Below are positions 1-12,959 of a stretch of DNA of 64,000 nucleotides, in pieces. A model generated the notes under the pieces. It worked only from the letters and a program-made list of their open reading frames with translations, was not told the origin of the DNA and searched no databases. The DNA comes from Pyrus communis (taxonomy: Eukaryota; Streptophyta; Magnoliopsida; Rosales; Rosaceae): contig NC_084807.1 of assembly GCF_963583255.1 (NCBI RefSeq), positions 15,523,072 through 15,587,071 of the forward strand. Direction: 5' to 3'. Numbering within the stretch: the stretch's first letter is position 1; each line of letters opens with the position of its first letter. The translations under genes and the position numbers were made by a program.

Positions 1-231
1 TGTACGACTTATCCATATCTCATCAATCCTGGCTAGCATATAAGTCGGAGTCACCTATAGTGACTTGTAGACTTATCCATATCTCATCAATCATGGCTAG
101 CATATAAGTCGGAGTCACCTATAGTGACCTGTACGACTTATCCATATCTCATCAATCATGGCTAGCATATAAGTCGGAGTCACCAATAGTGACCTGTACG
201 ACTTATCCATATCTCATCAATCCTGGCTAGC
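1..231. repeat. 64-bp tandem repeat with internal hairpin (about 3.6 units)
   Basis: Units start at about 1, 65, 129 and 193, the last one partial. Each contains the core AAGTCGGAGTCACCTATAG followed by TGAC and GTACGACTT, which can fold into a stem. Related hairpin segments with a different stem (CGGAACCACCTAAGGTGGT) follow at about 260-295 and 365-400. Equivalent units occur in the inverted LTR copy at 61131-61480. Confidence 0.9.
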
Positions 232-2660
232 CCATAGCTCAATAAATATACCTGCACACGAGTCGGAACCACCTAAGGTGGTCTGTACGACAAGACTGGG
301 TGTAAATAAATACGCTCGAGTGCTACGATCACGTGAAGACTGGGCGAATAATCGCGGGTCACCTACGAGTCGGAACCACCTAAGGTGGTCTGTACGACAG
401 GACTGTGCACCTACCTTGGATCCAAGGTGAGCATAAGGTGCGGGAGGTGAACATCACGTGAAGGACTGTGCCCTGGCCACGGGCAGGAGCACTAACACCG
501 GGGTGCAGGTTTATGAGCTCTCAATGCATCTCGATATAACATGTGCAACTCATGGCAACCAGTACGACAGTATCGAAGTTGCCTAACTCATAACTGTAGT
601 CATGCTATAATGTAATCGATTCAACTAGTACCATAAACTCACCTGAACTTACCTAGGTGTCCTGAGTTCACCTTTGCACTTGAAAGCATTCCCAATAATT
701 ATATGCAAGTAATATACATATGGATATATCATGATGCAATCTACTACTCAACCATGTCGTAGCATTTTCAATTATAAACAATATGGTGTGAAGTGTACAA
801 TCAGTAACGCCCTACTCCCAAACTACTTATTTTCAGGGATAATTATCCATGACAACCCAATTAACTCTAATTTAACTAACTAATTCACAAAACTAAAACT
901 TGTCTTTACCCATTTCCTTCGCATTACTCAATTTTCCAAGCAAGGCTTTTGTCTCAAATATTTTATGGTTGCATCTAACGTCTCGTTAGACTGCCTACGT
1001 ACCCTAAACAGGGATCAAGCCATTCGTAGTTCATATAGGTACTTCAAGCATTCACAATAATTATATGAAGGTAATATACCTAATCAATTTAAAAGTATCG
1101 ATAGAACTCTCAATAATATGCACAATAAAAAGGAAAAGATCCACTCACCTGGAGTCCACGCTATACTTCTCTAGCACGCGCATCGAGGCGTCCTGAATGA
1201 TCGGTCCCTGTGGCCAATTATCAAATCACATCTCAGAACTCTTATCCGTAGAATACGCAATTCACATAAAACACAACCTCAACGACATTCTGAAATAGTT
1301 TGATACCCATTGACCACAAGTCAACCGTCGATCAAAGATCGACGGTAGGGTTTACAACCCTGTATAACTTGACCCGGAAGATCCGCATATCAGATTTTCA
1401 ATCCACAACTCCCAACGATCCACAATATGTTTCTAGAATAACATATGAAAATTTCATTACGATCCAACGGTCAGATCTCCGCCAATTGCCTAAAACAAGT
1501 GGTCGTGAACATTTATTTTACTAACTTACAAATCCAATTCAGGAAGATCCGTAAGTCGGATTCCCGATCCGTAAATTCCTATGATCTTTAAATATTACGT
1601 ATTATAATGTATCCAATTTTGGTGACGATCCAACGGTCGGATCATCGATTCACTTTTTTATCAAGTAACGTATCATAACGAATTTAGGTTCCAACGATCA
1701 ACCTACGTCATTCAAATGACAAAACTGAATTCAAAACATTCGACATAGCCTAAAAATAGCATTGGCGGCTCACTGGGCACGCGCCGCCGCACGCGCCGCC
1801 GCGGGTGGCGGTCGGCCGCCCCGACTCGTCGGAAAATCCAACTATTTCCAAAAATTCTCAAACTTCACAGAAATGAAGATCTCAATGAGTGGAGCAACTT
1901 TCATACCTGCCATGAAGTCCAAAAGTGGACGGAAGATGGTCAATTTTGCCCACGAAGCCGGCGGGTGCCTAAAACTTTCTGACGTCGATTCGTCGTCTAC
2001 GGTTGTCCAACGGGGTCAAGGTTGGTTGGGTTTTGCTCCTGGGATGATGGGCTACAAAGCCCAAGTTGTGGTATCGGCCATTGCTTTGCCGATTTGCCGG
2101 AAAATCGAGAAGGGTGGCCGGAGCACCATTGATTTTCGTCAACTTTCGTGGCCTCAAAGTTCCACATCCCATGGTTAATCAAGGTGGTTCTTGGGTGGGT
2201 TTTGTAGAGGGGAATGAGAGCTTCAAGATGGTGGTGGTGGCATCGAAAAACTCCACCGGAGTTGGCCGGAATCGGCCTTGGAAAATGGGCACCCGCGGTG
2301 GATGCGGGTGGACGAAAACCCATTTCCCTTTTTTTTTTTCTTTTTTTTTTTTTTTTTCTTTTCTCCCTCCATTTTCTGATTGGGCTTCCCCCACAAAGTG
2401 GGGATTTAATTTAAATAAACACTAACCTTGAATAACCAATTTCGAACGTCCGTAACTATACCGTTATAATCCGGACTCGCAAACGGTTTTCGCCTATAAG
2501 TTCGTACCAATGAGTACTACGAGGATATGCTAAAAGAATAAGTCCCACATCTTTCAAGTCGATGGTCAACGGAAGTCAAAGTCCTTGCCTCTAGGGCAAT
2601 TTCGTAAATTCACGCTTTTAAAATAAAATAAAAACGTAAAATTTGGAACGGGTTGTCACA
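1..2660 (-). mobile_element. Ty3/gypsy-type long terminal repeat, 3' part beyond window edge
   Basis: Read on the minus strand this begins TGTGACAACCCG at 2660 and runs to the window edge. It is the inverted counterpart of the LTR at 58922-62030, which is followed by a primer-binding site, so this is an LTR lacking roughly its last 450 bases. It includes a GC-rich stretch near 1760-2330, a 64-bp tandem repeat at 1-231 and a conserved block at 961-1031. The two copies look about 90% or more alike by eye. Open frames of 60-138 codons inside it on both strands (for example 1762-2425) also occur in the other copy, have no recognisable domain and overlap each other, so I regard them as LTR sequence, not genes. 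Confidence 0.88.
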
Positions 2661-3099
2661 CTTCAAGGACCATATAAATAATTAACCAACTAAATAAATC
2701 ATGAATAAGTAAATAAAGCGATTAAGAACGTATCAAATGTTACATTCGTCGGAAAATTGCAACAAAAAGTAAGGAACCGTGGAGATGGAGATTTAATTGT
2801 GAACTATAAGAAAATTCTTTTTCTTTTCTTGAGTAAGAAGTACAGGTGAATCGCCTAAGACAATCATGAGTGAATGGGCGTAGGCTAAATTGCATAGGGT
2901 AAATGGTCTTTTTATTTAACGAATAGGATAGAAGGGGAGGGAAGATATAACTAATTTATTATTTTTAGTATAAAAAAGTATTATTTATTACCTATCCTCT
3001 ACTAAATATATATGAAATAATAACTTGTATTGGAATTGAGTGGGCTATATAGGTTACAGGCATTAACATAAGTCATTAAAGCATGAGTTTGAAAAACGA

Positions 3100-3220
3100 T
3101 AGTGCTAGTCACACACCCTTATTAATTTTTTGTCATTGATCTTCGTCAATTCATTCAATCCAAAGGTCAAAAACTGAAAGAGATGTGTGAGAAATAAAAA
3201 TAAGTGCGTAGATAACACTA
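3100..3220. mobile_element. MITE with imperfect terminal inverted repeats
   Basis: The left end TAGTGCTAGTCACACACCCT matches the reverse complement of the right end (TAGTGTTATCTACGCACTT) over most positions. The element is about 121 bp and AT-rich inside. A TA dinucleotide at each end could be the target duplication, which would suggest a Tc1/mariner-type MITE, but that is weak. Confidence 0.55.
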
Positions 3221-3553
3221 CACTTGCAAAAAACCTCCCTGAACTACGACCTACCTTAGCCTTGTGGGTGGCTTCGGCGGTTTCTACAATGTCCTAAACT
3301 TGGGATCAAACTAATTTTCCAATTTTATAATTTTATGTAGGTTGTTATTTAATAGAGGTATAGTTAAAAATATTATTTATTGACTTATGTTTTCTTAATG
3401 AATGTTGTATTTTCTAAATAGGATTCATTGGGCGCTAAAATCTTTTATTTCATGCACATACTCGCAAGCTCCAAAACGTGATATCAACTTCAAAAACTAA
3501 AGCATTGTTCCAAACAACTTCAAATAAACATTTTAGTCATCTCAAACTTTTAT

Positions 3554-3675
3554 GGGAGCTATTATCAGCACTCTAAAAATCTAATTGTATATTGTTCATA
3601 AGTGTATATTTTATTTCTATATATAGAAAGTTTGGAGTGCAAAATTAGATTTTTTGAGTGCTAATAACAATTTCC
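3554..3675. mobile_element. MITE with about 32-bp terminal inverted repeats
   Basis: The left arm (3554-3586) reads GGGAGCTATTATCAGCACTC and continues into AAAAATCTAATT. The reverse complement of the right arm (3642-3675) reads GGAAATTGTTATTAGCACTC and continues the same way. The centre is about 55 bp of AT-rich sequence. No coding capacity. Superfamily not determined. Confidence 0.65.
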
Positions 3676-3689
3676 ATCTACTTTTTTTA

Positions 3690-3780
3690 TCTCCCACACA
3701 CCTTTATGAATTTTCAGCTGTCAGGTTAAATGAATTAAAGAATATCAAATAATAAAAATTAACAAAGGGTGTGTGGGAGG
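3690..3780. mobile_element. Small inverted-repeat element (MITE-like)
   Basis: CTCCCACACACCTTT at 3691-3705 is inverted as AAAGGGTGTGTGGGAG at 3764-3779 around an AT-rich core. A second partial copy of the right arm (GGAGTGTATGGGAGG) follows directly. It may be one damaged MITE together with the neighbouring inverted repeats. Confidence 0.45.
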
Positions 3781-4079
3781 TAAAAAGGAGTGTATGGGAG
3801 GTATAAAGAAGTGTCTGAATAACAATACCGTAGTGATATTTCATTGTAAGGTTTAGCCCACTCCCCCATCCCTTAATGCAGTTATAATCGTTTTGTAAAA
3901 AATACAAAAAACAAAAACAAAAAAAACAACGAAGGGTATAATTGTAATTGGGAAAACAAAGAAACTGGGTCCAATTTTCTTGAGTCCAGCAGCACCACGA
4001 CTCCGTCAAAGCTCTCAGCTTTGTGATCTGAAAGCTTCTACCAAACCTTGATTTGTTCAAGTCGGCAGCAACTCCAGAA

Positions 4080-5025
4080 CCTCCGCACTTCTCTCACTCA
4101 TCTCTCATCTCTCTCTCTCTCTCTCCCACTCTTGATCTAGCTACCTTTGGATTCCGTTTGGTGCTGCCGATCTGCAGGTAAAGCTTCAATTTCCACATAT
4201 AGTTTCCAATTTTTCACGATTTCTGGAATTTGGGTTTTGAACAATGGAAATATTGCTGAGTTCTTATAATTATGTGCAAATTACTGGTGATTTGGACTGG
4301 TGCCTGGCAGAACACTATCATTTGTGATTCACATACTTGCTAGTCTTAGAGGAACTTAGAATCCTATCTTATATAATCTAGGCCTTACGCGGTTTTGTGG
4401 AAATCCACTGTACGGAAGTATGAGTGTGTGATTACGCGAAGAGGATTAACATGATGATAGTAAGCAACGATGACAACTTGGGTTTTCTTTCTCCCATTAG
4501 TGCCGTGTTTACTTTCGTTACATGGAATGGGGGAAGTCATGAATCGACTAAGGAAAAGAAGCAGTGGTACGGATCAACTAGCACTCCCTAGTTGATCTGA
4601 TTGCTGATTTTTCAGGAATTGGATTATGGATTTTATTGTGGAACGCGTGAAAACAGAGGAAGTTCGGAATGTGAATAATTGTTTGTGCAAGTGATATGCT
4701 AAGTTAAGTTCATCTAAACTATGGGATGGGGATTCAACTTGGGTGCAGAGGAGGGAGCACACTGCTCTTGGCTACGCCTCGCTCTGCAAGATTTGGAATA
4801 ATTTCAATACCCATTCCATGTAAGTAAACATGTCATAAAGGAAGGGGTAAGGTAGGATGGTAGCTATCAATTTGAATATCTTGTGATGAAATGGATATTA
4901 TTATTGGATTCCTCTATATATCCTCCCATTTTGGAAAATCAATAATTTCGGTTGAATCTCTATGATTTCTTGAAATATTGGATATAACTATGCAGGAAAT
5001 TTCATTAAATTTATTTGTCTTACAG
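4080..5025 (+). other. FAX1-like 5' UTR exon and 5' UTR intron
   Basis: A CT-rich leader with a (CT)n run at about 4105-4130 precedes a plausible donor CAG|GTAAAG at 4177/4178. A pyrimidine-rich acceptor TTGTCTTACAG ends at 5025, 19 bases before the first ATG of the FAX1-like frame. The 848-bp intron carries a MITE. The transcription start is not fixed by sequence alone. Confidence 0.6.
4505..4831. mobile_element. hAT-like MITE in the FAX1 5' UTR intron
   Basis: GTGTTTACTTTCGTTACATG with following GAATGGGG at the left end matches the reverse complement of the right end (TGTTTACTTACATGGAATGG). The element is about 327 bp. No clear 8-bp duplication was found, so the exact ends are approximate. 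Confidence 0.5.
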
Positions 5026-5044
5026 AAGTAATAACCCAAACAAC

Positions 5045-5683
5045 ATGAGCACAATGGCAGCAGCGACAACTTCACAGCTCTCATGCTTCTCTGCCATGAA
5101 TTGCCAGCTCCACCTCTTGAGACGTGCACTCCTTTGCCCAACCACTGCTCATCCCAAGTCTTTGTCGCTTGTTGTCATGAGTCTTGAAGGTGGTTCCAAG
5201 ACCAAGACTAATTTGAGTTACACAAGCGATGCATCAAAAGCAAAGTCGGATCCCATTTTAGATGATGAACTTGTTGCTCAGCCGAAGAGAGCGGCCAAGA
5301 TTCATGATTTCTGTTTTGGGATTCCATTTGGCGGGATTGTTCTAGGTAGTGGACTTACTGGATTTATCTTTTCCAGAAATCCTGCCACTTTGAGCTCTGG
5401 TGTGCTGTTTGGTGGGGCATTGCTAGCCCTTAGCACCTTTAGCTTAAAGATCTGGAGGCAGGGAAAGTCCAGTTTACCGTTCATTCTAGGACAAGCAACT
5501 TTGGCGGCAGTCCTCCTGTGGAATAACTTTCAGACTTACGCATTGACGAAGAAAGTATTTCCAACAGGCTGCTATGCTGCCATTAGTGCTGCAATGTTAT
5601 GCTTCTATTCATATGTCGTCCTCAGTGGAGGAAACCCGCCACCAAAGAAGTTGAGGCCATCTGCAAGTGCTGCATCGTTATAG
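5045..5683 (+). CDS. FAX1: FAX1-like chloroplast fatty-acid export protein (Tmem14 family)
   Basis: Single-exon frame of 212 residues starting MSTMAAATT; the second ATG three codons later is equally possible. An N-terminal Ser/Thr-rich stretch of about 45 residues looks like a plastid transit peptide. From about residue 85 the Tmem14 domain starts (KIHDFCFGIPFGG) and continues with alternating Gly-rich hydrophobic helices, including LSTFSLKIWRQGKSS and CFYSYVVLSGGNPPPKK, which I recognise from plant FAX1. Family members in the inner plastid envelope pass free fatty acids out of the plastid. Length agrees with known FAX1 proteins. In-frame codons upstream of the ATG back to 5015 lie across the 5' UTR acceptor and lack an ATG. 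The frame is intact, and RBX1 follows 2 kb downstream on the same strand. Confidence 0.9.
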   Translation: MSTMAAATTSQLSCFSAMNCQLHLLRRALLCPTTAHPKSLSLVVMSLEGGSKTKTNLSYTSDASKAKSDPILDDELVAQPKRAAKIHDFCFGIPFGGIVLGSGLTGFIFSRNPATLSSGVLFGGALLALSTFSLKIWRQGKSSLPFILGQATLAAVLLWNNFQTYALTKKVFPTGCYAAISAAMLCFYSYVVLSGGNPPPKKLRPSASAASL

Positions 5684-6008
5684 AAACTACCCGAAACGCC
5701 TCATTAGTTATTGAGGTTATAAACTTTTGTATGGTGGAATTTTGCATTATGTATACGAATTATAGATGTTTTCTCATGAATAAGTAAGTTTTAATTTTGG
5801 TCAAGCAGGAGGCTTGAAATGTTTCCACCAAAATTTTGTGCAAATCCGCTTCCAGAATTGATTTTAAGGTGAGTGATAGAGTAATTCAGTGGCTGATGGG
5901 CTTTGATCTTGTACTGACCTTTATATCCCAAACAGTTGAATTCTTTGTATAGAATATGTGTAAACTTATTTTCACAGGATAATTCACCTACAACAAAATT
6001 ACATCTGG

Positions 6009-6150
6009 ATTTTTTTTTATACAACGTATTAAGGGGTGGGGGAGTAAATTGGTATTGAACTCACTGCTCATGAGATTCAAACCTAAAACCTCTCACTTAC
6101 ATGTAAAAGAGAAATTACTAAACATTAGTACTAAGTGGCAAAGTACCTCC
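6009..6150 (-). mobile_element. SINE-like fragment, minus strand
   Basis: On the minus strand the sequence carries a pol III B-box-like GGTTTGAATCT (plus 6072-6082), then a C-rich stretch, and ends at an A-run (plus 6009-6016). It resembles the better-bounded SINE at 16435-16605 in the same order of blocks. I found no target duplication, so limits are approximate. Confidence 0.5.
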
Positions 6151-6410
6151 GAAATAAATAATCGCAAGTTGTGTTCATTTGATTTGAGTGGACCACCACA
6201 CCTCCACTAACTTTTCCTTTGGGTTATTGTGAAACTCAATCCATGATTCCTACTAGCAGTGGCAAATTCAAGATTTGAACATCAGGTGGTCCTAATTAAG
6301 GCACATTAGATGCTAGTTGGACGGCGAACTGAGACTTATGCATCTAAATGGGGTCTAGGCAAACTACCGAATTTAAGTAAGCTGACTCTATATCATATAA
6401 ATAAGTGTCC

Positions 6411-7046
6411 TGTTAGATCCCACGTCGCCTAGGGGAGAGGATCTTTTATACCTTTTATGTACATGTCCACCCCTATATAGCACGAGGTCTTTTGGGAGCT
6501 CACTGGCTTTGGAGTTCATCGGAACTTAGAAGTTAAGCAAATTCGAGCGAGAGCAATTAGGAAATTCTCGTGTGAGTTCCTAAAAACAAAACTGTGAGGG
6601 TGTGGTTGAGGGTCAAAGCGGACAATATTGTGCTTCGGCGGAGTCGAGCTCGAGATGTGGTGGAGCCTGGGTTGGGCTATGATAATTTGGTATCAGAGCC
6701 AATCCTTACCCTGAAGTGTGCCGACGACGACGTTGGGCCCTAAGGGGGGTGGATTGTTAGATCCCACATCGCCCAGGGAAGAGGATCCTCTATGCCTTAT
6801 GTGTACATGCCCACCTCCATATAGCATGAGGTCTTTTGGGAACTCACTGGCTTTGGAGTTCATCGGACTCCGAAGTTAAGCGAATTCGCGTGAGAGCAAT
6901 CCTAGGATGAGTGACCCATTGGGAAGTTCTCGTCTGAGTTCACAGAAATAGAATTGTGAGGGCGTGGTCGAGGCCCCAAGCGAACAATATCGTGCTACGG
7001 CAGAGTTAAGCCCGAGATGTGGTGGAGCCCGGATCGGGATGTGACA
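6411..7046 (+). mobile_element. Complete Cassandra TRIM retrotransposon with 5S rRNA-like LTRs
   Basis: The left LTR spans 6411-6684 and the right LTR 6755-7046. Both contain a 5S-rRNA-derived core: an AAGTTAAGC box, GAGAGCAAT and, in the right copy, GATGAGTGACCCATTGGGAAG, which includes the internal pol III promoter region. Between them are a tRNA-Met primer-binding site (TTTGGTATCAGAGCC, 6686-6700), about 40 bases, and a purine tract (TAAGGGGGGTGGAT, 6741-6754). Flanking pentamers tgtcc (6406-6410) and tgtct (7047-7051) are a near-perfect target duplication. There is no coding capacity, as known for Cassandra. The left LTR is 18 bases shorter and more mutated in the 5S core. It lies just upstream of RBX1 in the same orientation. 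Confidence 0.95.
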
Positions 7047-7199
7047 TGTCTATTTACAATGAAAAAATATATACATACTTGGAGGGCAACATATAATATT
7101 CTCAAGAGATCCGAAAGTTACCAAAAAACCCCGACCCAACTCATGCACGGCCCAAATCGAATAAAACCCGCCCCAACCTCTCGAAATGAAGCAAACTCA

Positions 7200-7742
7200 A
7201 TTCACGTCTCTCTCCCCCTCGTCTTTCGGCGAAAGAAAAACTCTCCGATTATTTCTACAGCGAGAGAAGAAAAGCTTGGTTGCCGCTGACAATCGCAACC
7301 CTTTCGGTACGTCCATTTTTCCTTAGGGTTTTTGAATTTGTTTTTTTATTGTTTGGATTCTTATCGATTTTATTCGTTGTCGTATATTTTACCCAGTTTT
7401 GGGATTTTAACTTTGAGAGGTTGAAGATTTCGATTTTCTTAATTTTTGGGTTGTTTCTGGTTTCTTGTTGGATTATTTTCTCAATCTTTTTTCACTCTCT
7501 AGTTAAACATGATTTGATATCCAGAAATTTGTAGTGTAATTTTTGTTGCCGATCTGCAAGTAAGCGTTCATGAAATCCACTTGTGTAATTTTCTTAATTT
7601 TGGGGCCAAGCATGGAAATATTACTGAATTGTTGAAATTTATGTGGTAAATTATTTTTGTTTGGCGTTTTTTTCAGACAAATTTTGGGGATATTTGGTGT
7701 AATACAATGGATTTTGATGTTTCTGTTATTCTGATTTTGCAG
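7200..7742 (+). other. RBX1 5' UTR exon and 5' UTR intron
   Basis: A leader ending CTTTCG with donor GTACGT at 7307 is followed by a T-rich 436-bp intron. The acceptor TGATTTTGCAG ends at 7742, seven bases before the RBX1 ATG. The leader start is a guess from the CT-rich stretch near 7200. Confidence 0.55.
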
Positions 7743-7749
7743 TGAAGCA

Positions 7750-9278
<1,529 letters not shown>

Positions 9279-9872
9279 CACCTTAATGTGGCGGGTTGAA
9301 CGTTCTGTGCACTTGCACCACCCGCACTATCAAGGAGGGTCTCCTCATCCCCTCGTGTCCATCTTTAGTCATGCTTAATTTGTTATACTTTGTACCTTGT
9401 TATTTCAACCGTGCCGGTATATTTTTTTGTTAAACATTCGGGTGCTCAAGTGTCTGATCTTGGATTGGATTCGTTAAGCAGTCAACTACAAATTTTCAAC
9501 TGTATGTCTTTTGTAGGCGTGGCTTTCTTTTGGATTAGCAGGTGTATGGTTTTCTCGTTGTGATCTTGTTCTTGGTTTTTCGTCTGTAAAATTGGTTTCC
9601 ATAACATTCGTAAGTATATGTGCTCTCGGGGACCAAAGATGGTCTCTTTCCTACCCGTAAGGACCTGGCTTGTATGGTGCTTGGGTTGTAATCGATGTAG
9701 CAAAGAATCGACAACACGGGCATCTTTCAATCGAGCCAAGTTTGAATTCTAACGTAACACACTTGATACAGCCAAATGACACATTCGTCGGTGTTTAAGA
9801 AACACAACAAATACATGTTTACCTACAAGAAATGTCAAACTGTGACAAGTATTACTACTTGCGGCACCCGTC
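9279..9872. other. Intergenic region between convergent RBX1 and PEX16
   Basis: Contains the two 3' untranslated regions, T-rich on the RBX1 side. I see no further gene, repeat or element here. Confidence 0.6.
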
Positions 9873-12793
9873 TTATGATCCCGACATGTAGGTATACCTT
9901 GTCTGAGCTCCGATAAGAAGCTCGACAAGTTTGGCTGCACAAACCAAAGATTTTGTATTTCAAGTATCAGATTATGTTTACCTCAAATACTCAGCTCGGA
10001 AAAGAAGCGAGACAACATAAAATGTAAACCAACCTGTTAGAAACCCAACAATAGGTACAGGTTCCAACACTTTCTCAGCGCTTTCGAGTTTTTGCCTGAA
10101 ACGTTTGACAACAAAAATCACACCACAATGATTTATTCTTAGAAAAACTTGCAAACTATCACTAAATTCAACTCTTGAGTAGTGGCATAGCACCTTACTA
10201 ACGCCCACCCCCTACTTTAAATTTTCAATTTTTGCAAATTACTCGAGACAACCCCGTAAAATTTTGAATTGCCCAAATGCCACCAAAACTGCTAATTGAC
10301 ACTGCCATCTCTCACGACCAATAAGTATAGAAATTAGGGTTACTTTGGGTATATAACTGGTAGATGTTCGAACAGGGGTTTGAAACCAAACTTCTACTCA
10401 AGAGGGTAGATGGGGCGATTCAAGTGAGATCCAATGTAGATCCAACTTTCTATTCACTCGTAGGATCCAGGCGGTCTTGAAGTGTTTTTTCTTGGAAAAC
10501 AGAGGAGGGTAGGAAAACAAGGTGGTGGGGTTAGTTGTTCTAGGGTGGCAATAGCGCCAGTCATTACTTGCAACTAGATATTGAAATTCACTATTACCTG
10601 GTATACTTGCTAAAAAATGGATCTCTCATGAGGTACAGTGCCCATAACAGCTTTCGTCTTTTAACCTGAATCCATGCCAGTATATAAAGAGAACCATTCA
10701 GCACCGAATCTCAAAGAAAACCGATTACTACACTTTCTTAAAAGGTCGTAAGATAAGTTCTCAAAATTGAGAAGGTAAGTGTTGGGAACCCTAACCTCGT
10801 TCTTTTCAGCGACAGAAAGATGAAAGTGCTGCTCTTTTGTACCATCCCTGGATGATTCAATTCGTGAAAGAATGCCCATCCCAGTGAAGTCAACAGCCAG
10901 AGAAAGAAACCAAGGAATCCATGAGCGAACTCCATACTTTCGAATAAATAACACATAGATAAGTGGTCTTGTTATAAATAGAGCTTCCCCAAACACATAA
11001 AAAGCCCCTCGAAGACTTTTTTCGGACAATAAGGTGGATAGGGTCAACTTCTCAACCACTGGAGCTGTAAGAAACAACATCTATATTGAAACTCGTCTAA
11101 TTTGTACTTACATACGCTAATCAATAAATAAATTTTATACGAATAGTTACTTGGAGGCTCCATAATTGCTTGCTGGTGTTGAACCCTACGTAACCATACT
11201 GGTTCCGAAACCATCCTAGCATTTTCTCCAAATCTATTCAATGTGGATAGTGCTCTTCCTTCTAAATTCCATGAGTACTGTCCATGATCATTTCTTAAGT
11301 AACCAGGCCCAAGCTGCAATCCAGGCTTCGTAAAACCACCTATGTTACGTTGAGGAGTTGAAGCTTCCACATGCATTTCATCATTTGGTGTCTCTCCACC
11401 ATGCAGCAGCATCTTATATCCATTATTCCGGAACAAAGCTAACCTAACTAGCACCCTGATGGATAATGAAATCCACAATGAGGCAACAGACAGAATCCTG
11501 TATGCAACAAATTCTTGAAAAACGAGTGACTTATGGCAAATAATAAATGGTCCTTACTTCATAGCCTCCGTAATAGCAATGAAATTCCATTTTTTTTCAT
11601 CACCAAAATACTGTTGACCCACAACTTCAACCAACGTTTCCAAATCTTTCAGTGCAGATATACACAACGCATACGGAAAAGAGTAACCCTCAGTAGAGCC
11701 AACATGCATTGAAGTAGGAGATGTAGCAATTATATGTTCATTGATAGCAGTTGTTATTCCCAACAGAGTAGTTACTGCAGAAAACATATTAAAAAAAATA
11801 TTAACAATTTTTGTATTGCATGATATATACAGTCACAGAGATATAGTGAGGGAAAGAGACTTACAAAACGGTTTCAGATATTAGTTATCAAGCTATTCAA
11901 TTGAAAAGATAAATGTTGGACAAATTGAACATGCTATTCCAACTTTAATATAATTGAAAACTTTTAAATGTACATTTCGATTCACTTGTTTTTTAATTCT
12001 GTAACTTTCCTTTGTTTTCTTATAAACCAAAATTACTTTCGTAAAATGTACAATTACTCCAGAGAGAACCACATGATCACTAACAGACGCAAAAGAATCC
12101 CTGCCAACTTCTAAGCTATAACAAGAAGTAGCCAAATGTTACCAAAATTTCAAAAAACCTGCTTCTGGTCCTATCTCCGATTCAGAAAACCGTTCAGGTA
12201 GAAGCCACGTGAGCCCCTGTACAAAGTTTTGAACATCCAGTTAAAATAACAAAAATTGAAGGCCAATCATTCCATGCATTTTCACCAATTATGAGTTACG
12301 ATTACTGATAAAGTTGAAGAAGAAAACCAAAAAGGGACTAACAGAAAAATATGAGTTTGTGACTTTGTGAGTATATTTCTTAATAATGAGTTATATATTA
12401 CTCCGAGAATCCGAAAAGTATATCCATATGCACTGCTAATATATAAGTACACAATTGTAAATGTCAAATGTCAACAGCCATATGTCTATCAAAAAGGAAG
12501 AAATAAACTGTCAACAGAATATCAGCTAACACATAGCTCGAATTCAAATTTATAACACTATCAAGATTCCATTTTTATCAGAATTTCACCATTTTTAAGT
12601 TCATTGGAAACAACCAAATAGCATAAATAATCCAATTAACATGAAAAAAAGCACAAATTATCATAAAAATTGGTAATCATCAACAAATAAGGTGACAAAA
12701 TTTAGAGAAACTGAGAGATCTCACATTGGCCAAAGACTCCAAGGAGTGCACATAGTCCCTGTTCTCCCTAACCCATTTCTTATAAGCCTCCAT
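9873..12793 (-). CDS. PEX16: Peroxisomal membrane biogenesis protein PEX16 (SSE1 orthologue)
   Basis: Eight exons on the minus strand: 12725-12793, 12159-12216, 11558-11774, 11151-11455, 10796-11064, 10598-10665, 10034-10095 and 9873-9934. All junctions are GT-AG with consistent phases, giving 369 residues; Arabidopsis SSE1 is 367. The start MEAYKKWVRENRDYV, the block ITRPLIYVLFIRKYGVRSW, the segment RRKLLWALYLMRDPFF and the end TRYTYMSGS are hallmark PEX16 sequences. PEX16 is an integral membrane protein at the ER and peroxisome that recruits PEX3 and other membrane proteins. Plant mutants have shrunken seeds with defects in oil and protein bodies. The gene looks intact, with no frameshift. 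The middle exon (GETPNDEMHVEAST region) is the variable, hydrophilic part in other plants too. Confidence 0.96.
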
Positions 12794-12959
12794 AGATTCA
12801 AAGACTGCCTTTTCCCAGCAACACAGCCCAAAACTTCCCTCAGAAAACCCTCCTACTCAGTTTTTGCGCGACTCGGACGAGACCCAGAATTCCAGAGAGG
12901 CAAAAGGAGAGGCCCTTTTGGATAATTTGGCTGTGGATTTTCTCGGCTGCTGAAATGCT

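Noticed and set aside
1..400. CRISPR-like array
   Set aside because: The repeats are directly tandem 64-bp units without unique spacers, inside a plant LTR.
1762..2425. Several overlapping frames of 66-138 codons on both strands, repeated at 59169-59841
   Set aside because: They lie within both copies of the gypsy LTR, overlap on opposite strands and show no domain. GC-rich LTR sequence explains them.
6480..7000. Functional 5S rRNA gene
   Set aside because: The 5S-like stretch is mutated and embedded in LTRs with a PBS and purine tract between them, so it belongs to Cassandra.
10660..10800. Possible frameshift in PEX16 exon 6
   Set aside because: My first reading used the wrong acceptor. 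With the acceptor at 10666-10667 the exon reads VKRRKLLWALYLMRDPFF in phase, so the gene is intact.
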